From Streptomyces griseoviridis (GTDB taxonomy: Bacteria > Actinomycetota > Actinomycetes > Streptomycetales > Streptomycetaceae): 64,000 bases of DNA. The position numbers and the translations under genes were made by a program. Positions 23,301 through 31,638 of the stretch are shown here, piece after piece. How positions within the stretch are numbered: position 1 is the stretch's first letter; every line of letters starts with the position of its first letter. The notes below the pieces were generated by a model, which had not been told where the DNA came from, searched no databases, and saw only the letters and a list, made by a program, of their open reading frames with translations. Where the stretch lies: NCBI GenBank assembly GCA_014649155.1, contig BMSM01000014.1, positions 1 through 64,000 of the forward strand, written 5' to 3'.

Positions 23301-25336
23301 CGCTCGACCACGATCGTGCGGTCGTCGGGGATGTGACCGCAGGCCTCGCGCTGCTCGGCGAGGTAGCCGAGGACGTTGCCGGCGGCGCGGTCGTCCAGTC
23401 CGGCGGCGAGCAGGCGCAGCCGGGCGTCCTCCTCGGTGAGCGAGCCGACCTCGCGCAGGAAGGCGCCCAGGGCCCGGCCCAGCTCCAGCGGGCGGCCCAG
23501 TTGGTCGCCCTTCCAGAACGGCAGCCGCCCCGGCACACCGGGGGCCGGCGAGACCAGGACGCGGTCGCGGGTGATGTCCTCGATGCGCCAGGAACTGGTG
23601 CCGAGCGTGAAGACGTCCCCGACCCGGGACTCGTACACCATCTCCTCGTCCAGCTCGCCGACCCGGCCGCCGCCCTTCTTCGGGTCGGCCCCGGCGAGGA
23701 ACACCCCGAACAGGCCCCGGTCGGGGATCGTGCCGCCCGAGGTGACGGCGAGGCGCTGCGCGCCGGGGCGGCCGGTGACCGTGCCGGCGACCCGGTCCCA
23801 CACCACGCGCGGGCGCAGCTCGGCGAAGGCGTCGGACGGGTAGCGGCCCGCGAGCATGTCCAGGACCGCGGTGAACGCGGACTCCGGGAGCGAGGCGAAG
23901 GGCGCGGCCCGGCGGACGGTGGCGAGCAGGTCGTCGACCTGCCAGGTGTCCAGGGCGGTCATCGCGACGAGCTGCTGGGCGAGGACGTCCAGCGGGTTGG
24001 CGGGAATCCTGAGGGACTCGATGGCGCCGGTGCGCATCCGCTCGGTGACGACGGCGGCCTGGACGAGATCGCCGCGGTACTTCGGGAAGACCACGCCGGT
24101 GGAGACCGCGCCGACCTGGTGGCCGGCGCGGCCCACGCGCTGGAGGCCGGAGGCCACGGACGGCGGCGACTCGACCTGGATGACGAGGTCGACCGCGCCC
24201 ATGTCGATGCCCAGCTCCAGGCTGGAGGTGGCGACCACGGCGGGCAGCCGGCCGGCCTTGAGGTCCTCCTCGACCTGGGCGCGCTGCTCCTTGGAGACCG
24301 AGCCGTGGTGGGCGCGGGCGATCACGGGCGGGGCGCCCTGGGCCGCGCCCGAGCCGCCCATCAGCTCGGCGGGGGAGTGGTGCTCCTCCAGGGACTCGCC
24401 GGTCGCGCGCTCGTAGGCGATCTCGTTGAGCCTGTTGCACAGGCGCTCCGCCAGGCGGCGGCTGTTGGCGAAGACGATCGTGGAGCGGTGGGACTGGACG
24501 AGGTCGGTGATCCGCTCCTCGACGTGCGGCCAGATGGAGGGGCGCTCCGCGCCGTCGTTGCCGTCCGCCACCGGGGAACCGCCCAGTTCGCCCAGGTCGT
24601 CGACCGGGACGACGACGGAGAGGTCGAACTCCTTGCCGGACGGGGGCTGGACGACCTCGGCCTTGCGGCGCGGGGAGAGGAAACGGGCGACCTCGTCGAC
24701 CGGGCGGACCGTCGCGGAGAGGCCGATACGGCGGGCGGGGCGCGGGAGCAGCTCGTCGAGCCGCTCCAGGGAGAGGGCGAGGTGGGCGCCGCGCTTGGTG
24801 CCGGCGACCGCGTGGACCTCGTCCAGGATCACCGTCTCGATGCCGGTCAGCGCGTCGCGGGTGGCGGACGTCAGCATCAGGAAGAGGGACTCGGGCGTGG
24901 TGATCAGGATGTCCGGGGGGCGGGTGGACAGGGCGCGGCGCTCGGCGGCCGGGGTGTCGCCGGAGCGGATGCCGACCTTGATCTCCGGCTCGGGCAGGCC
25001 GAGGCGGACGGACTCCTGCCGGATCCCGGTGAGCGGACTGCGGAGGTTGCGCTCCACGTCGACGGCGAGGGCCTTGAGGGGCGAGACGTACAGAACGCGG
25101 CAGCGCTTCTTCGGGTCGGCCGGCGGGGGCGTCGAGGCGAGCTGGTCCAGGGCGGCGAGGAAGGCGGCCAGGGTCTTGCCGGAACCGGTCGGGGCGACCA
25201 CCAGCACGTCCGACCCCTCGCCGATGGCCTGCCACGCGCCCGCCTGGGCGGCGGTGGGCGCGGAGAAGGCACCCGCGAACCAGCCGCGGGTCGCGGGGGA
25301 GAAGCTGTCCAGGGCTCGGTGCGCGGAGCTGACCAT
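20312..25336 (-). CDS. lhr: Lhr-type giant ATP-dependent helicase
   Basis: 1674 residues. A superfamily 2 helicase implicated in DNA repair, unwinding 3'-to-5'. Walker A 'APTGSGKT' lies at 48-55 and Walker B 'DEVH' at 172-175; 'SATVRP' and 'QRVGRAGHQ' mark motifs III and VI. The Lhr-core, winged-helix and C-terminal domains follow. A Pro/Gly/Tyr-rich low-complexity insert interrupts the C-terminal domain at about 1410-1545. No Shine-Dalgarno is visible. CACGAT 6 nt before ATG 25336 suggests a leaderless mRNA; an in-frame GTG lies 15 bases further upstream. The nei-type glycosylase gene follows after 35 nt, probably in the same operon. Confidence 0.93.
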   Translation of the reverse strand: MVSSAHRALDSFSPATRGWFAGAFSAPTAAQAGAWQAIGEGSDVLVVAPTGSGKTLAAFLAALDQLASTPPPADPKKRCRVLYVSPLKALAVDVERNLRSPLTGIRQESVRLGLPEPEIKVGIRSGDTPAAERRALSTRPPDILITTPESLFLMLTSATRDALTGIETVILDEVHAVAGTKRGAHLALSLERLDELLPRPARRIGLSATVRPVDEVARFLSPRRKAEVVQPPSGKEFDLSVVVPVDDLGELGGSPVADGNDGAERPSIWPHVEERITDLVQSHRSTIVFANSRRLAERLCNRLNEIAYERATGESLEEHHSPAELMGGSGAAQGAPPVIARAHHGSVSKEQRAQVEEDLKAGRLPAVVATSSLELGIDMGAVDLVIQVESPPSVASGLQRVGRAGHQVGAVSTGVVFPKYRGDLVQAAVVTERMRTGAIESLRIPANPLDVLAQQLVAMTALDTWQVDDLLATVRRAAPFASLPESAFTAVLDMLAGRYPSDAFAELRPRVVWDRVAGTVTGRPGAQRLAVTSGGTIPDRGLFGVFLAGADPKKGGGRVGELDEEMVYESRVGDVFTLGTSSWRIEDITRDRVLVSPAPGVPGRLPFWKGDQLGRPLELGRALGAFLREVGSLTEEDARLRLLAAGLDDRAAGNVLGYLAEQREACGHIPDDRTIVVERFRDELGDWRVVVHSPFGAQVHAPWALALGAKLSERYGMDAQVMHADDGIVLRLPDADLMGLDLLDREPGRSGTEYDAERSPVGAADVVFDKGEVDRIVTDQVGGSALFASRFRECAARALLLPRRSPGKRTPLWQQRQRASQLLEVASEFGSFPIVLEAVRECLQDVFDVPGLVELMGDLEARKVRLVEVTTPEPSPFARSLLFGYVAQFLYEGDSPLAERRAAALSLDSRLLAELLGQAELRELLDAEVLTELERELQWRTEDRRVKDVEGVADLLRVLGPLTDAELAERGAEPQWAPELATARRAIKVRIAGADHWAAIEDAGRLRDALGTALPVGVPEAFTEPVKDPLGDLLARYARTHGPFTSATAAARFGLGVAVTDGALQRLTAAGRVVQGEFHPAGIGQEWCDATVLRRLRRRSLAALRHELEPVPPAALAQFLPQWQHIGKGHALRGVDGLVRAVEQLQGASVPASALEKLVLPSRVADYSPAMLDELTAAGEVVWAGAGSLPGKDGWLSLYLADNAPVLLPPPHPLETTALHQSVLDALAGGYGLFFRQIADQVRATTHPDATDPQLADALWDLAWTGLLTNDTLAPLRSFLGSGRTAGSTAHRARRGVPRGRYGSLSAAARPASRTGPPTVAGRWSLLPARATDTTVRAHALARTLLDRHGVVTRGAVSAEGVEGGFSATYRVLSVFEESGQARRGYVVEGLGAAQFAMDGAVDRLRAVANARDRGTGPAPTPGGSPYGNQSSTHSGPYGDQHPADTNPYGIQPAPGADAHAAPGTPTEPDWSTDAPFPALDTDFAAPAPEGEYGDYGPYSAPGAGGPRGGGTPYAAPGPGFPRASHGRAGHPGRRDRPDRSSTPGSRAVVLAAADPANAYGAALPWPEPPTGAGHKPGRKAGSLVVLVDGDLVLYMERGGKTLLAWPADPETAATDDVRLRAATEALAAAARDGAVGTVTVERVNGTAALTSPLGTLLEEAGFVATPRGLRVRG

Positions 25337-25453
25337 GCGTCCATCGTGCACCCCGGCACTGACAATCGGCTGCCGGCGGTCCCGGCCCGCGGCGCAGGGC
25401 CCCACCGTGGCGGGCCCCGGGGCGCGGCCGGCCCGCCCGAGGACAATGGGCGG

Positions 25454-26350
25454 ATGGGACACGGCGAGCGGGCGCGGCACTGGCGCTTCGCCGCGCTGCC
25501 GGGCGTCGACCTGCTGCGGGCGCGGTACATACGGCAGACGTTCGTACGGCACACCCACGAGCACTTCGTCATCGCCGCCATCTACGACGGCGTGGAGGTC
25601 TTCCACCACGGCGGCGGCGATGTGTCCGCCGGGGCCGGTGAGCTGGCCCTGGTCAACCCGGACACCCCGCACACCGGCCGGGCGGGGGTGCCGGACGGCT
25701 GGCGGTACGGGGCCGTCTATCCGTCGCCCGAGGTGGTGGCGGCGATCGCCGGTGAGACCACCACCTTGCGGGGGACGCCGGGGTTCGTCCGCCCGGTCGT
25801 GGCCGATCCGCACGCCGTCGAGCTGGTCCGGCGGGTGCTGTCGGCGGCGGACGCGGGTGACGCGCTGGCCGCCGACACCCTGCTGCGGGTGGCCGTGACC
25901 CGGCTGCTGCGGCGGAACGGCGGGGCACTGCCGCGCCGGGAGGTGCGGTCGGCGGGGGCCCGGGTCGCGGCACGCGCGCGTGACGTGCTGGAGGAGCGGA
26001 TGGCCGACCCGCCAGGCCTGGAGGCCCTGGCGACCGGCCTGGGGAGCAGCCCGTTCGCCCTGCTGCGGGCCTTCAGGGACGTCTACGGCATGCCGCCGCA
26101 CACCTGGCTGACCGACGCGCGGGTGCGTCGCGCGCGCCGGCTGCTGGACGCCGGGACGGCTCCGGCCGAGGCCGCCGCCCTGGTGGGCTTCACCGACCAG
26201 CCGCATCTCAACCGGCACTTCACCCGGATCGTGGGGGTGCCTCCGGGCGCCTACCAGCGTGAGCGCAAGAACGTACAAGACGCGCGGCGGCGGCTCCGCC
26301 TACCGTCCGGGACGTGGCAGCAGAACAGGCAGCGGTCCCGGACGCCGTAG
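25454..26350 (+). CDS. AraC-family regulator with N-terminal cupin
   Basis: 298 residues. An AraC_binding cupin domain (about 15-150, 'RHTHEHFVIAAIYDGVE') precedes two helix-turn-helix motifs of the AraC type (about 180-280, 'DARVRRARRLLDAGTAPAEAA', 'VGFTDQPHLNRHFTRIVGVPPGAYQ'). It overlaps azlC by 37 nt on the same strand, so it very likely controls that exporter. The effector is probably an amino acid, by analogy with other AraC-AzlCD pairs. No ribosome site is visible; GACAAT (25442-25447) lies 6 nt before ATG 25454, consistent with a leaderless transcript. It is divergent from lhr. Confidence 0.88.
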   Translation: MGHGERARHWRFAALPGVDLLRARYIRQTFVRHTHEHFVIAAIYDGVEVFHHGGGDVSAGAGELALVNPDTPHTGRAGVPDGWRYGAVYPSPEVVAAIAGETTTLRGTPGFVRPVVADPHAVELVRRVLSAADAGDALAADTLLRVAVTRLLRRNGGALPRREVRSAGARVAARARDVLEERMADPPGLEALATGLGSSPFALLRAFRDVYGMPPHTWLTDARVRRARRLLDAGTAPAEAAALVGFTDQPHLNRHFTRIVGVPPGAYQRERKNVQDARRRLRLPSGTWQQNRQRSRTP

Positions 26351-27180
26351 AACCGGACGCCGTACGACAGGACACCTTGAGAACCGACGCCCCAAGGACG
26401 CAGGGCGCCGTGAGAACCGACGCCTCAGGGGCGCGGGACGCCGTGAGAACCGACGCCTCAGGGGCGCGGGACGCCATGGGCACGAGGGACAGCCCGGGGG
26501 AGAAGCCCGACTCGGCGGTCGTGCGGGACGCCCTGGGCGTCGGTGTCGCCGTGGGCCTGTCCGGGTTCGCCTTCGGGGTGACCGCGGCGGGCGGCGGGCT
26601 CACCGTGGCCCAGACCTGCGCGCTCAGCCTCCTGGTCTTCACCGGGGCGTCCCAGTTCGCGCTCGTCGGCGCGCTCGCGGCGGGCGGCAACCCCTTCACG
26701 GCCGCGGCCGGAGCCTTCTTCCTGGGGGTGCGCAACGCCTTCTACGGACTGCGCCTGTCGCAGTTGCTGGCGCTGCCGCGGGCGGTGCGGCCGTTCGCCG
26801 CGCAGTGGGTCATCGACGAGACGACCGCGGTGGCGCTGGCCCAGCCCACCCGGCGGGCCGTCCGGATCGGGTTCACCGTCACCGGAGCGAGCCTCTACGC
26901 GCTGTGGAACCTGACCACCTTGCTCGGTGCCCTGGGGGCGGAGGCGATCGGGGACACCGACGCCTGGGGGCTCGACGCGGCCGGCCCCGCGGTCTTCCTC
27001 GCCCTGCTCGCGCCGATGCTGAAGGGCACGGTCGAGCGGACGGTCGCCGCGCTGGCCGTGGTGCTCGGGCTCGGCCTGCTGCCCGTGCTGCCGGCCGGTA
27101 CGCCGGTCCTGGTCGCGGCGCTGGCGGCACCGGCCGTCCTCTGGGCGCGGGGGCGGCGCGGACGGGAGGACGCGCGGTGA
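26314..27180 (+). CDS. azlC: AzlC-family amino-acid exporter subunit
   Basis: 288 residues. The large subunit of AzlCD-type branched-chain amino-acid export, with about six or seven membrane segments from residue 70 ('GVAVGLSGFAFGVTAAGGG', 'LLVFTGASQFALVGALAAGG'). The first 55-60 residues are an atypical repeat-bearing extension encoded by 33-bp units. The start is uncertain: GTG 26314 overlaps the regulator gene, but each repeat also begins with GTG or TTG, and ATG 26476 would give the normal family length. None has a strong ribosome site. azlD overlaps by 4 nt, so the two subunits are coupled. Confidence 0.85.
   Translation: MAAEQAAVPDAVEPDAVRQDTLRTDAPRTQGAVRTDASGARDAVRTDASGARDAMGTRDSPGEKPDSAVVRDALGVGVAVGLSGFAFGVTAAGGGLTVAQTCALSLLVFTGASQFALVGALAAGGNPFTAAAGAFFLGVRNAFYGLRLSQLLALPRAVRPFAAQWVIDETTAVALAQPTRRAVRIGFTVTGASLYALWNLTTLLGALGAEAIGDTDAWGLDAAGPAVFLALLAPMLKGTVERTVAALAVVLGLGLLPVLPAGTPVLVAALAAPAVLWARGRRGREDAR
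26377..26475 (+). repeat. Three 33-bp tandem units in the azlC 5' end
   Basis: Units at 26410-26442 and 26443-26475 are identical. A diverged first unit lies at 26377-26409. Each encodes the 11-residue motif VRTDASGARDA (first copy LRTDAPRTQGA), and each starts with a potential GTG or TTG start codon. Confidence 0.92.
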
Positions 27181-27485
27181 ACGTCTGGATCGCGATCGCC
27201 CTGACCGCCCTGGGGTGCTACGCCGTCAAGCTGGCCGGGCTGCTGGTGCCCGCGGGGGCGCTGGAGCGGCCGGTGGTGCGCCGGCTGGCCGCGCTGCTCC
27301 CCGTCGCCCTGCTCGCCGCCCTCACGGCGCAGCAGACCTTCGCCGAAGGGCACGCGCTCATGCTGGACGCGAGGGCCGCTGGAGTCGCGGCGGCGGCCGT
27401 CGCGCTGCTGCTGCGCGCCCCGTTCCTGCTGGTCGTCACGGTGGCCGTGGTGGTGACCGCGGGGGTGCGGGCCGTGGCGGGATAG
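27177..27485 (+). CDS. azlD: AzlD-family small exporter subunit
   Basis: 102 residues with three or four membrane segments ('IALTALGCYAVKLAGLLVP', 'LAALLPVALLAALTAQQTF'). It is the small partner of AzlC. GTG 27177 overlaps the azlC stop (GTGA), giving translational coupling. The regulator, azlC and azlD form one transcription unit ending in a convergent gap with the next minus-strand gene. Confidence 0.85.
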   Translation: MNVWIAIALTALGCYAVKLAGLLVPAGALERPVVRRLAALLPVALLAALTAQQTFAEGHALMLDARAAGVAAAAVALLLRAPFLLVVTVAVVVTAGVRAVAG

Positions 27486-27561
27486 CCCCTCGGGGCCGGG
27501 GGACCCCTCGGCGTCCGTGGCCCGGTGAGCACGCGCGACCGCGCCGGCGTCCGCGGCGCCG

Positions 27562-28461
27562 TCAGCCGATGGGGCGGCCGTACGCGCGAAGGGTGCGCAG
27601 GGCGCTGATGGCCGCTGCCGGGCGGGACTCCAGGACGACCGACGGCGGTCCCGCACAGGGGGCGGGCCAGCCGCCGTCCTCCTCCTGCGCGGCCGCGAGG
27701 ACGTCGAGGGAGCGCGCCATCTCGGCGTCGGTGAACCACGCGCGTGCGCAGGACCCCGGTACGCGCGCGTACTCGTGCGGGAGGAGGCGGCGCCGCTCAC
27801 CGGGGACGGGCGGTGCCGTGTCGCGGTCGTCCGGGTCGAGGACGGCGAGGCGGTGCTCACGCAGCAGCCGGCCCAGGCGGTCGGCGGTCGCCTCCGCGCG
27901 CGGGCGGTCGGGTGCGGAGTCCAGGAAGGCCACCGCCGCCTGGATCTCGTACGGGTCGATGCTCCGGGGTGACTCGCTGAGCCGCCAGCAGAACTCCGTG
28001 GCCCGGAAGAGCCAGGCGTGCCACACCCGGTTGCGGTGCAGCAGGCCGACGACCGGGCCGGTGGCGGTCAGCGCGCCGGGAGTGCCGGGGGCGGGCCGCG
28101 CGGAGGCCGGCAGGGCGCCGTCCGGGGCGGAGACGGAGGCCAGGTACCGGCAGGTGTGCTCGATGCGCGGCCCGTCGCAGCGCCCCACCGCGTCCAGGAC
28201 CCGCAGGGCGCGCGCGGTGTGCGGCACCTGGCTGTCCGGGCCCCGCAGCAGGGGCTCCAGCGCGTGGCCGTAGCCGCCGTCCGGGTTGCGGTAGGCGTCG
28301 AGCGCGGTCTGTACCGGGGCGGGGTCGCCGTCTCGGAAGTGGTACGCGAACAGGTGCTGGTCCAGTACGCGCGCGGTGAGCCGCACGAACTGCTCGGCGC
28401 GGGCCAGCGGGGAGCGCGCCGTGGGCATCGGGGGGAGCGGGTGGACTCCGGTTTCGGCCAT
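27562..28461 (-). CDS. Prenyltransferase/squalene-cyclase-like alpha-toroid protein
   Basis: 299 residues, conserved in Streptomyces but of unknown function. Repeated alpha-hairpins with motifs such as 'YRNPDGGYGHALEP' and 'AAAQEEDGGWP' resemble the QW-type repeats of terpene cyclases and prenyltransferase beta subunits. The catalytic DxDD of squalene-hopene cyclase and a zinc-binding triad of protein prenyltransferases are not apparent, so no enzyme activity is claimed. No Shine-Dalgarno is seen; TACGGT on the minus strand (28469-28474) lies 7 nt before the ATG, suggesting a leaderless mRNA. It is divergent from the DUF3046 gene. Confidence 0.75.
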   Translation of the reverse strand: MAETGVHPLPPMPTARSPLARAEQFVRLTARVLDQHLFAYHFRDGDPAPVQTALDAYRNPDGGYGHALEPLLRGPDSQVPHTARALRVLDAVGRCDGPRIEHTCRYLASVSAPDGALPASARPAPGTPGALTATGPVVGLLHRNRVWHAWLFRATEFCWRLSESPRSIDPYEIQAAVAFLDSAPDRPRAEATADRLGRLLREHRLAVLDPDDRDTAPPVPGERRRLLPHEYARVPGSCARAWFTDAEMARSLDVLAAAQEEDGGWPAPCAGPPSVVLESRPAAAISALRTLRAYGRPIG

Positions 28462-28540
28462 GAGTCAGACCGTAGGGCGGAAAGCGGTCTCCGCAGGCGG
28501 CCCGGCCCGGGGCCACACCCGGGGGCGGGATACTGGGGAC

Positions 28541-28735
28541 ATGCGGTTGACGGTCTTCTGGCAGCGGATGGCGGAACAGTTCGGTTCCGGGTACGCCGAC
28601 ACCTTCGCGCGCGACCACGTGATGACGGAACTGGGCGGGCGGACGGTGAACGAGGCGCTGAACGCGGGCTGGGACGCCAAGGACGTGTGGCGCGTGGTCT
28701 GCACGGTCATGAACGTGCCACAGGACAAGCGCTGA
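28541..28735 (+). CDS. DUF3046 small protein
   Basis: 64 residues, matching the actinobacterial DUF3046 family ('RLTVFWQRMAEQFG', 'DHVMTELGGRTVNEALNAG', 'VWRVVC'). It probably forms a short helical bundle; function unknown. The family is repeatedly found just upstream of recA. ATG 28541 has GATACT (28529-28534) exactly 6 nt upstream and no ribosome site, so it is a strong leaderless candidate. The next gene follows after 60 nt and shows the same arrangement. Confidence 0.85.
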   Translation: MRLTVFWQRMAEQFGSGYADTFARDHVMTELGGRTVNEALNAGWDAKDVWRVVCTVMNVPQDKR

Positions 28736-28795
28736 ATCGTCACGAAGATCGCCGGACGGCGCCCGGCTGTCAGTGGCGTGGGCGAGACTGGGACC

Positions 28796-30139
28796 GTGGC
28801 ATCCACTGACGAGACCGGGCGGGCAGCCCCGCACGCATCCCCGGCCGGCCCGACGCCGCCCGCCGGACCCCCGGCGGGCCCCGCCGGGCCGGCCGCCCGC
28901 ATGCCACGCTGGCTGCCCCGGGCCATGGTGCTCGCCCTCACGCTCTATGCCGTCTTCCAGCTCAGCAGCTGGGCCTTCCACCAGCTCACCGGGCTGTTGA
29001 TCAACGTCCTCATCGCGTTCTTCCTGGCCCTGGCCATCGAGCCCGCGGTGAGCTGGATGGCCGGGCGCGGCCTGCGCCGGGGACTGGCCACCTTCCTCGT
29101 CTTCCTCGGCGTATTGATCGCCACCGCCGGATTCGTCACGCTGCTCGGCTCCATGCTCGCGGGGCAGATCGTGAAGATGGTCGAGGAGTTCCCCGAGTAC
29201 CTCGACTCCGTCATCAACTGGGTCAACGGCCACTTCCACACCGAGCTGAGACGGGTCGACATCCAGGAGGGCCTGCTCCGCTCCGACTGGCTGCGCAACT
29301 ACGTGCAGAACAGCGCCACCGGCGTCCTGGACGTCTCCACCCAGGTCCTCGGCGGGCTGTTCCGGCTGCTGACGATCACGCTGTTCGCGTTCTACTTCGC
29401 GGCCGACGGCCCCCGGCTGCGCCGCGCGCTCTGCTCCGTACTGCCGCCCGCCCGGCAGGCCGAGGTGCTGCGCGCGTGGGAGATCGCCGTGGACAAGACC
29501 GGCGGTTACCTGTACTCGCGCGGCCTGATGGCGCTGATCTCCGGCATAGCGCACTACATCCTGCTGGAGATCCTGGCGGTGCCCTACGCGCCCGCGCTCG
29601 CCGTGTGGGTGGGGCTGGTGTCCCAGTTCATCCCGACCATCGGCACCTACCTCGCCGGCGCCCTGCCGATGCTGATCGCCTTCACGGTCAATCCCTGGTA
29701 CGCGCTGTGGGTGCTGGGCTTCGTCGTCGTCTACCAGCAGTTCGAGAATTATGTGCTGCAGCCCAAGCTGACCTCGAAGACCGTCGACATCCACCCCGCG
29801 GTCGCCTTCGGCTCGGTCATCGCGGGCACCGCGCTCCTCGGTGCCGTCGGCGCGCTGATCGCCATCCCGGCGGTCGCCACGCTCCAGGCGTTCCTGGGCG
29901 CGTACATCAAGCGGTACGCCGTGACGGACGACCCCCGCGTCCACGGGCGCCGGGACCGGAACCAGACAGCGGGGCCGGGACCGCTCACCCGCCTGTGGCG
30001 CCTGTGGGCCGCCGGACGGGCGGCGGCGGAGCGGCCCGGGCGGACGGGGGCCTCCGCAGGGCCTGGAGCCACGGGAGACCGGCGGAGTCCCGGAGGGCCG
30101 GGGGGCGCCGGCGGGCCGGAGGCCGGAGAGGGCCGGTAG
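28796..30139 (+). CDS. AI-2E-family transporter (DUF20 permease)
   Basis: 447 residues with about eight membrane segments (about 40-390), including 'LLINVLIAFFLALAIEPAV', 'LLTITLFAFYFAADGP' and the family motif 'GLVSQFIPTIGTYLAGALP'. The family was named for TqsA-like AI-2 export; some members are Na+/H+ antiporters or peptide exporters, so the substrate is unknown. A Pro/Gly-rich N-terminus and a charged, Gly-rich C-terminal tail flank the core. GTG 28796 is chosen because GAGACT (28784-28789) lies 6 nt upstream, a leaderless arrangement; GTG 28778 is also in frame. Confidence 0.82.
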   Translation: MASTDETGRAAPHASPAGPTPPAGPPAGPAGPAARMPRWLPRAMVLALTLYAVFQLSSWAFHQLTGLLINVLIAFFLALAIEPAVSWMAGRGLRRGLATFLVFLGVLIATAGFVTLLGSMLAGQIVKMVEEFPEYLDSVINWVNGHFHTELRRVDIQEGLLRSDWLRNYVQNSATGVLDVSTQVLGGLFRLLTITLFAFYFAADGPRLRRALCSVLPPARQAEVLRAWEIAVDKTGGYLYSRGLMALISGIAHYILLEILAVPYAPALAVWVGLVSQFIPTIGTYLAGALPMLIAFTVNPWYALWVLGFVVVYQQFENYVLQPKLTSKTVDIHPAVAFGSVIAGTALLGAVGALIAIPAVATLQAFLGAYIKRYAVTDDPRVHGRRDRNQTAGPGPLTRLWRLWAAGRAAAERPGRTGASAGPGATGDRRSPGGPGGAGGPEAGEGR

Positions 30140-30223
30140 GTATCTTCGGCCGGGTGGCGCGGCGACGCCGACGGTGCCGCGGAGGGCGGCCCGACGCCTT
30201 CGAGGCCGCCGCATCCCAGCCCC

Positions 30224-30263
30224 CTGGACACCTGGACACCTGGACGCCTGGACACCTGGACAC
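30224..30263 (+). repeat. Five tandem 8-bp units upstream of recA
   Basis: CTGGACAC is repeated five times in a row; the third copy reads CTGGACGC. The period of 8 is not a codon multiple, and the array is intergenic, about 58 bp upstream of the recA -35 element. Confidence 0.92.
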
Positions 30264-30320
30264 CTGCGCAGCCCGGCTGCATCAGGGGCGCCGGGGTGCC
30301 GCGTGATGCGCGTGATGCGC

Positions 30321-30350
30321 TTGACACAAAAATCGAACATCCATTCTTAT
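30321..30350 (+). promoter_or_regulatory. recA promoter with overlapping LexA/SOS box
   Basis: TTGACA (30321-30326) is a consensus -35. A -10 element fits TCTTAT (30345-30350) at 18 bp. Between them, CGAACATCCATTCTTA (30334-30349) resembles the actinobacterial SOS box CGAAC-N4-GTTCG, with a good left half and a degenerate right half. LexA bound there would block polymerase. The leader would be about 155 nt. Confidence 0.75.
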
Positions 30351-30510
30351 GGAAGCTCCAGCGGCGCTCACGATGGGCGATATGGCTGGCTATCGACGGA
30401 GATGCACCCGAGTTATCCACAGGCAGGACCTGCGTCGGGGCGCATTGTCAGTGGCAGGCGTTAGCGTCTTTGACGTGAAGCGATCGACTCAAGCAAATCG
30501 GGTGGAACCC

Positions 30511-31635
30511 ATGGCAGGAACCGACCGAGAGAAGGCCCTGGACGCCGCTCTCGCACAGATCGAACGGCAATTCGGCAAGGGCGCGGTCATGCGCATGGGT
30601 GACCGGACGAACGAGCCCATCGAGGTCATCCCCACCGGATCGACCGCGCTCGACGTGGCCCTCGGCGTCGGCGGACTCCCGCGCGGCCGCGTCGTGGAGA
30701 TCTACGGCCCCGAGTCCTCGGGCAAGACGACCCTGACCCTGCACGCGGTGGCCAACGCCCAGAAGGCCGGCGGCCAGGTCGCCTTCGTGGACGCGGAGCA
30801 CGCCCTCGACCCCGAGTACGCCAAGAAGCTCGGCGTCGACATCGACAACCTCATCCTCTCCCAGCCGGACAACGGCGAGCAGGCCCTGGAGATCGTGGAC
30901 ATGCTGGTCCGCTCCGGCGCCCTCGACCTCATCGTCATCGACTCCGTCGCCGCGCTCGTCCCGCGCGCGGAGATCGAGGGCGAGATGGGCGACAGCCACG
31001 TCGGCCTCCAGGCCCGGCTGATGAGCCAGGCCCTGCGGAAGATCACCAGCGCGCTCAACCAGTCCAAGACCACCGCGATCTTCATCAACCAGCTCCGCGA
31101 GAAGATCGGCGTGATGTTCGGCTCCCCGGAGACCACGACCGGTGGCCGCGCGCTCAAGTTCTACGCCTCCGTGCGCATCGACATCCGGCGCATCGAGACC
31201 CTGAAGGACGGCACGGACGCGGTCGGCAACCGCACCCGCTGCAAGGTCGTCAAGAACAAGGTCGCGCCTCCCTTCAAGCAGGCCGAGTTCGACATCCTCT
31301 ACGGCCACGGCATCAGCCGCGAGGGCGGCCTGATCGACATGGGCGTGGAGCACGGCTTCGTCCGCAAGGCCGGAGCCTGGTACACGTACGAGGGCGATCA
31401 GCTCGGCCAGGGCAAGGAGAACGCCCGGAACTTCCTGAAGGACAACCCCGACCTCGCCAACGAGATCGAGAGGAAGATCAAGGAGAAGCTGGGCGTCGGT
31501 GTGCGTCCCGCGGAGCCCGCCGCCGAACCGGCCGCGGACGCCACGGTCCCCGCCGTGCCGGCCACCGCGGCCACGGCGGTGCCCGCGCCCGCGGCCAAGG
31601 CCACCAAGTCCAAGGCCGCGACCGCCAAGAGCTGA
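30511..31635 (+). CDS. recA: RecA recombinase
   Basis: 374 residues, the Streptomyces length. It forms the presynaptic filament for homologous recombination and stimulates LexA self-cleavage. Walker A 'GPESSGKT' is at 66-73; 'LIVIDSVAALVP' is Walker B; 'INQLREKIGVMFGSPETTTGG' covers loop L2. The C-terminus carries an Ala/Pro/Lys-rich tail of about 40 residues ('KATKSKAATAKS'). GGGTGG about 6 nt before ATG 30511 is the likely ribosome site. recX follows after 3 nt. Confidence 0.97.
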   Translation: MAGTDREKALDAALAQIERQFGKGAVMRMGDRTNEPIEVIPTGSTALDVALGVGGLPRGRVVEIYGPESSGKTTLTLHAVANAQKAGGQVAFVDAEHALDPEYAKKLGVDIDNLILSQPDNGEQALEIVDMLVRSGALDLIVIDSVAALVPRAEIEGEMGDSHVGLQARLMSQALRKITSALNQSKTTAIFINQLREKIGVMFGSPETTTGGRALKFYASVRIDIRRIETLKDGTDAVGNRTRCKVVKNKVAPPFKQAEFDILYGHGISREGGLIDMGVEHGFVRKAGAWYTYEGDQLGQGKENARNFLKDNPDLANEIERKIKEKLGVGVRPAEPAAEPAADATVPAVPATAATAVPAPAAKATKSKAATAKS

Positions 31636-31638
31636 CCC

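Larger units (their letters stand above)
30140..30510 (+). promoter_or_regulatory. recA upstream region
   Basis: This 371-bp gap holds an 8-bp tandem array (30224-30263), a 9-bp direct repeat GCGTGATGC (30301-30318) and the recA promoter with an SOS-type box. The base composition drops markedly in GC from 30318 to 30352. An open plus-strand frame crosses it from 30349, but recA itself starts at 30511. No other gene is supported. Confidence 0.75.

Noticed and set aside
20612..25450. Plus-strand open frame across the lhr region
   Set aside because: Only its last part (from 25454) is a real gene, the AraC regulator. The rest is the GC-rich antisense shadow of lhr.
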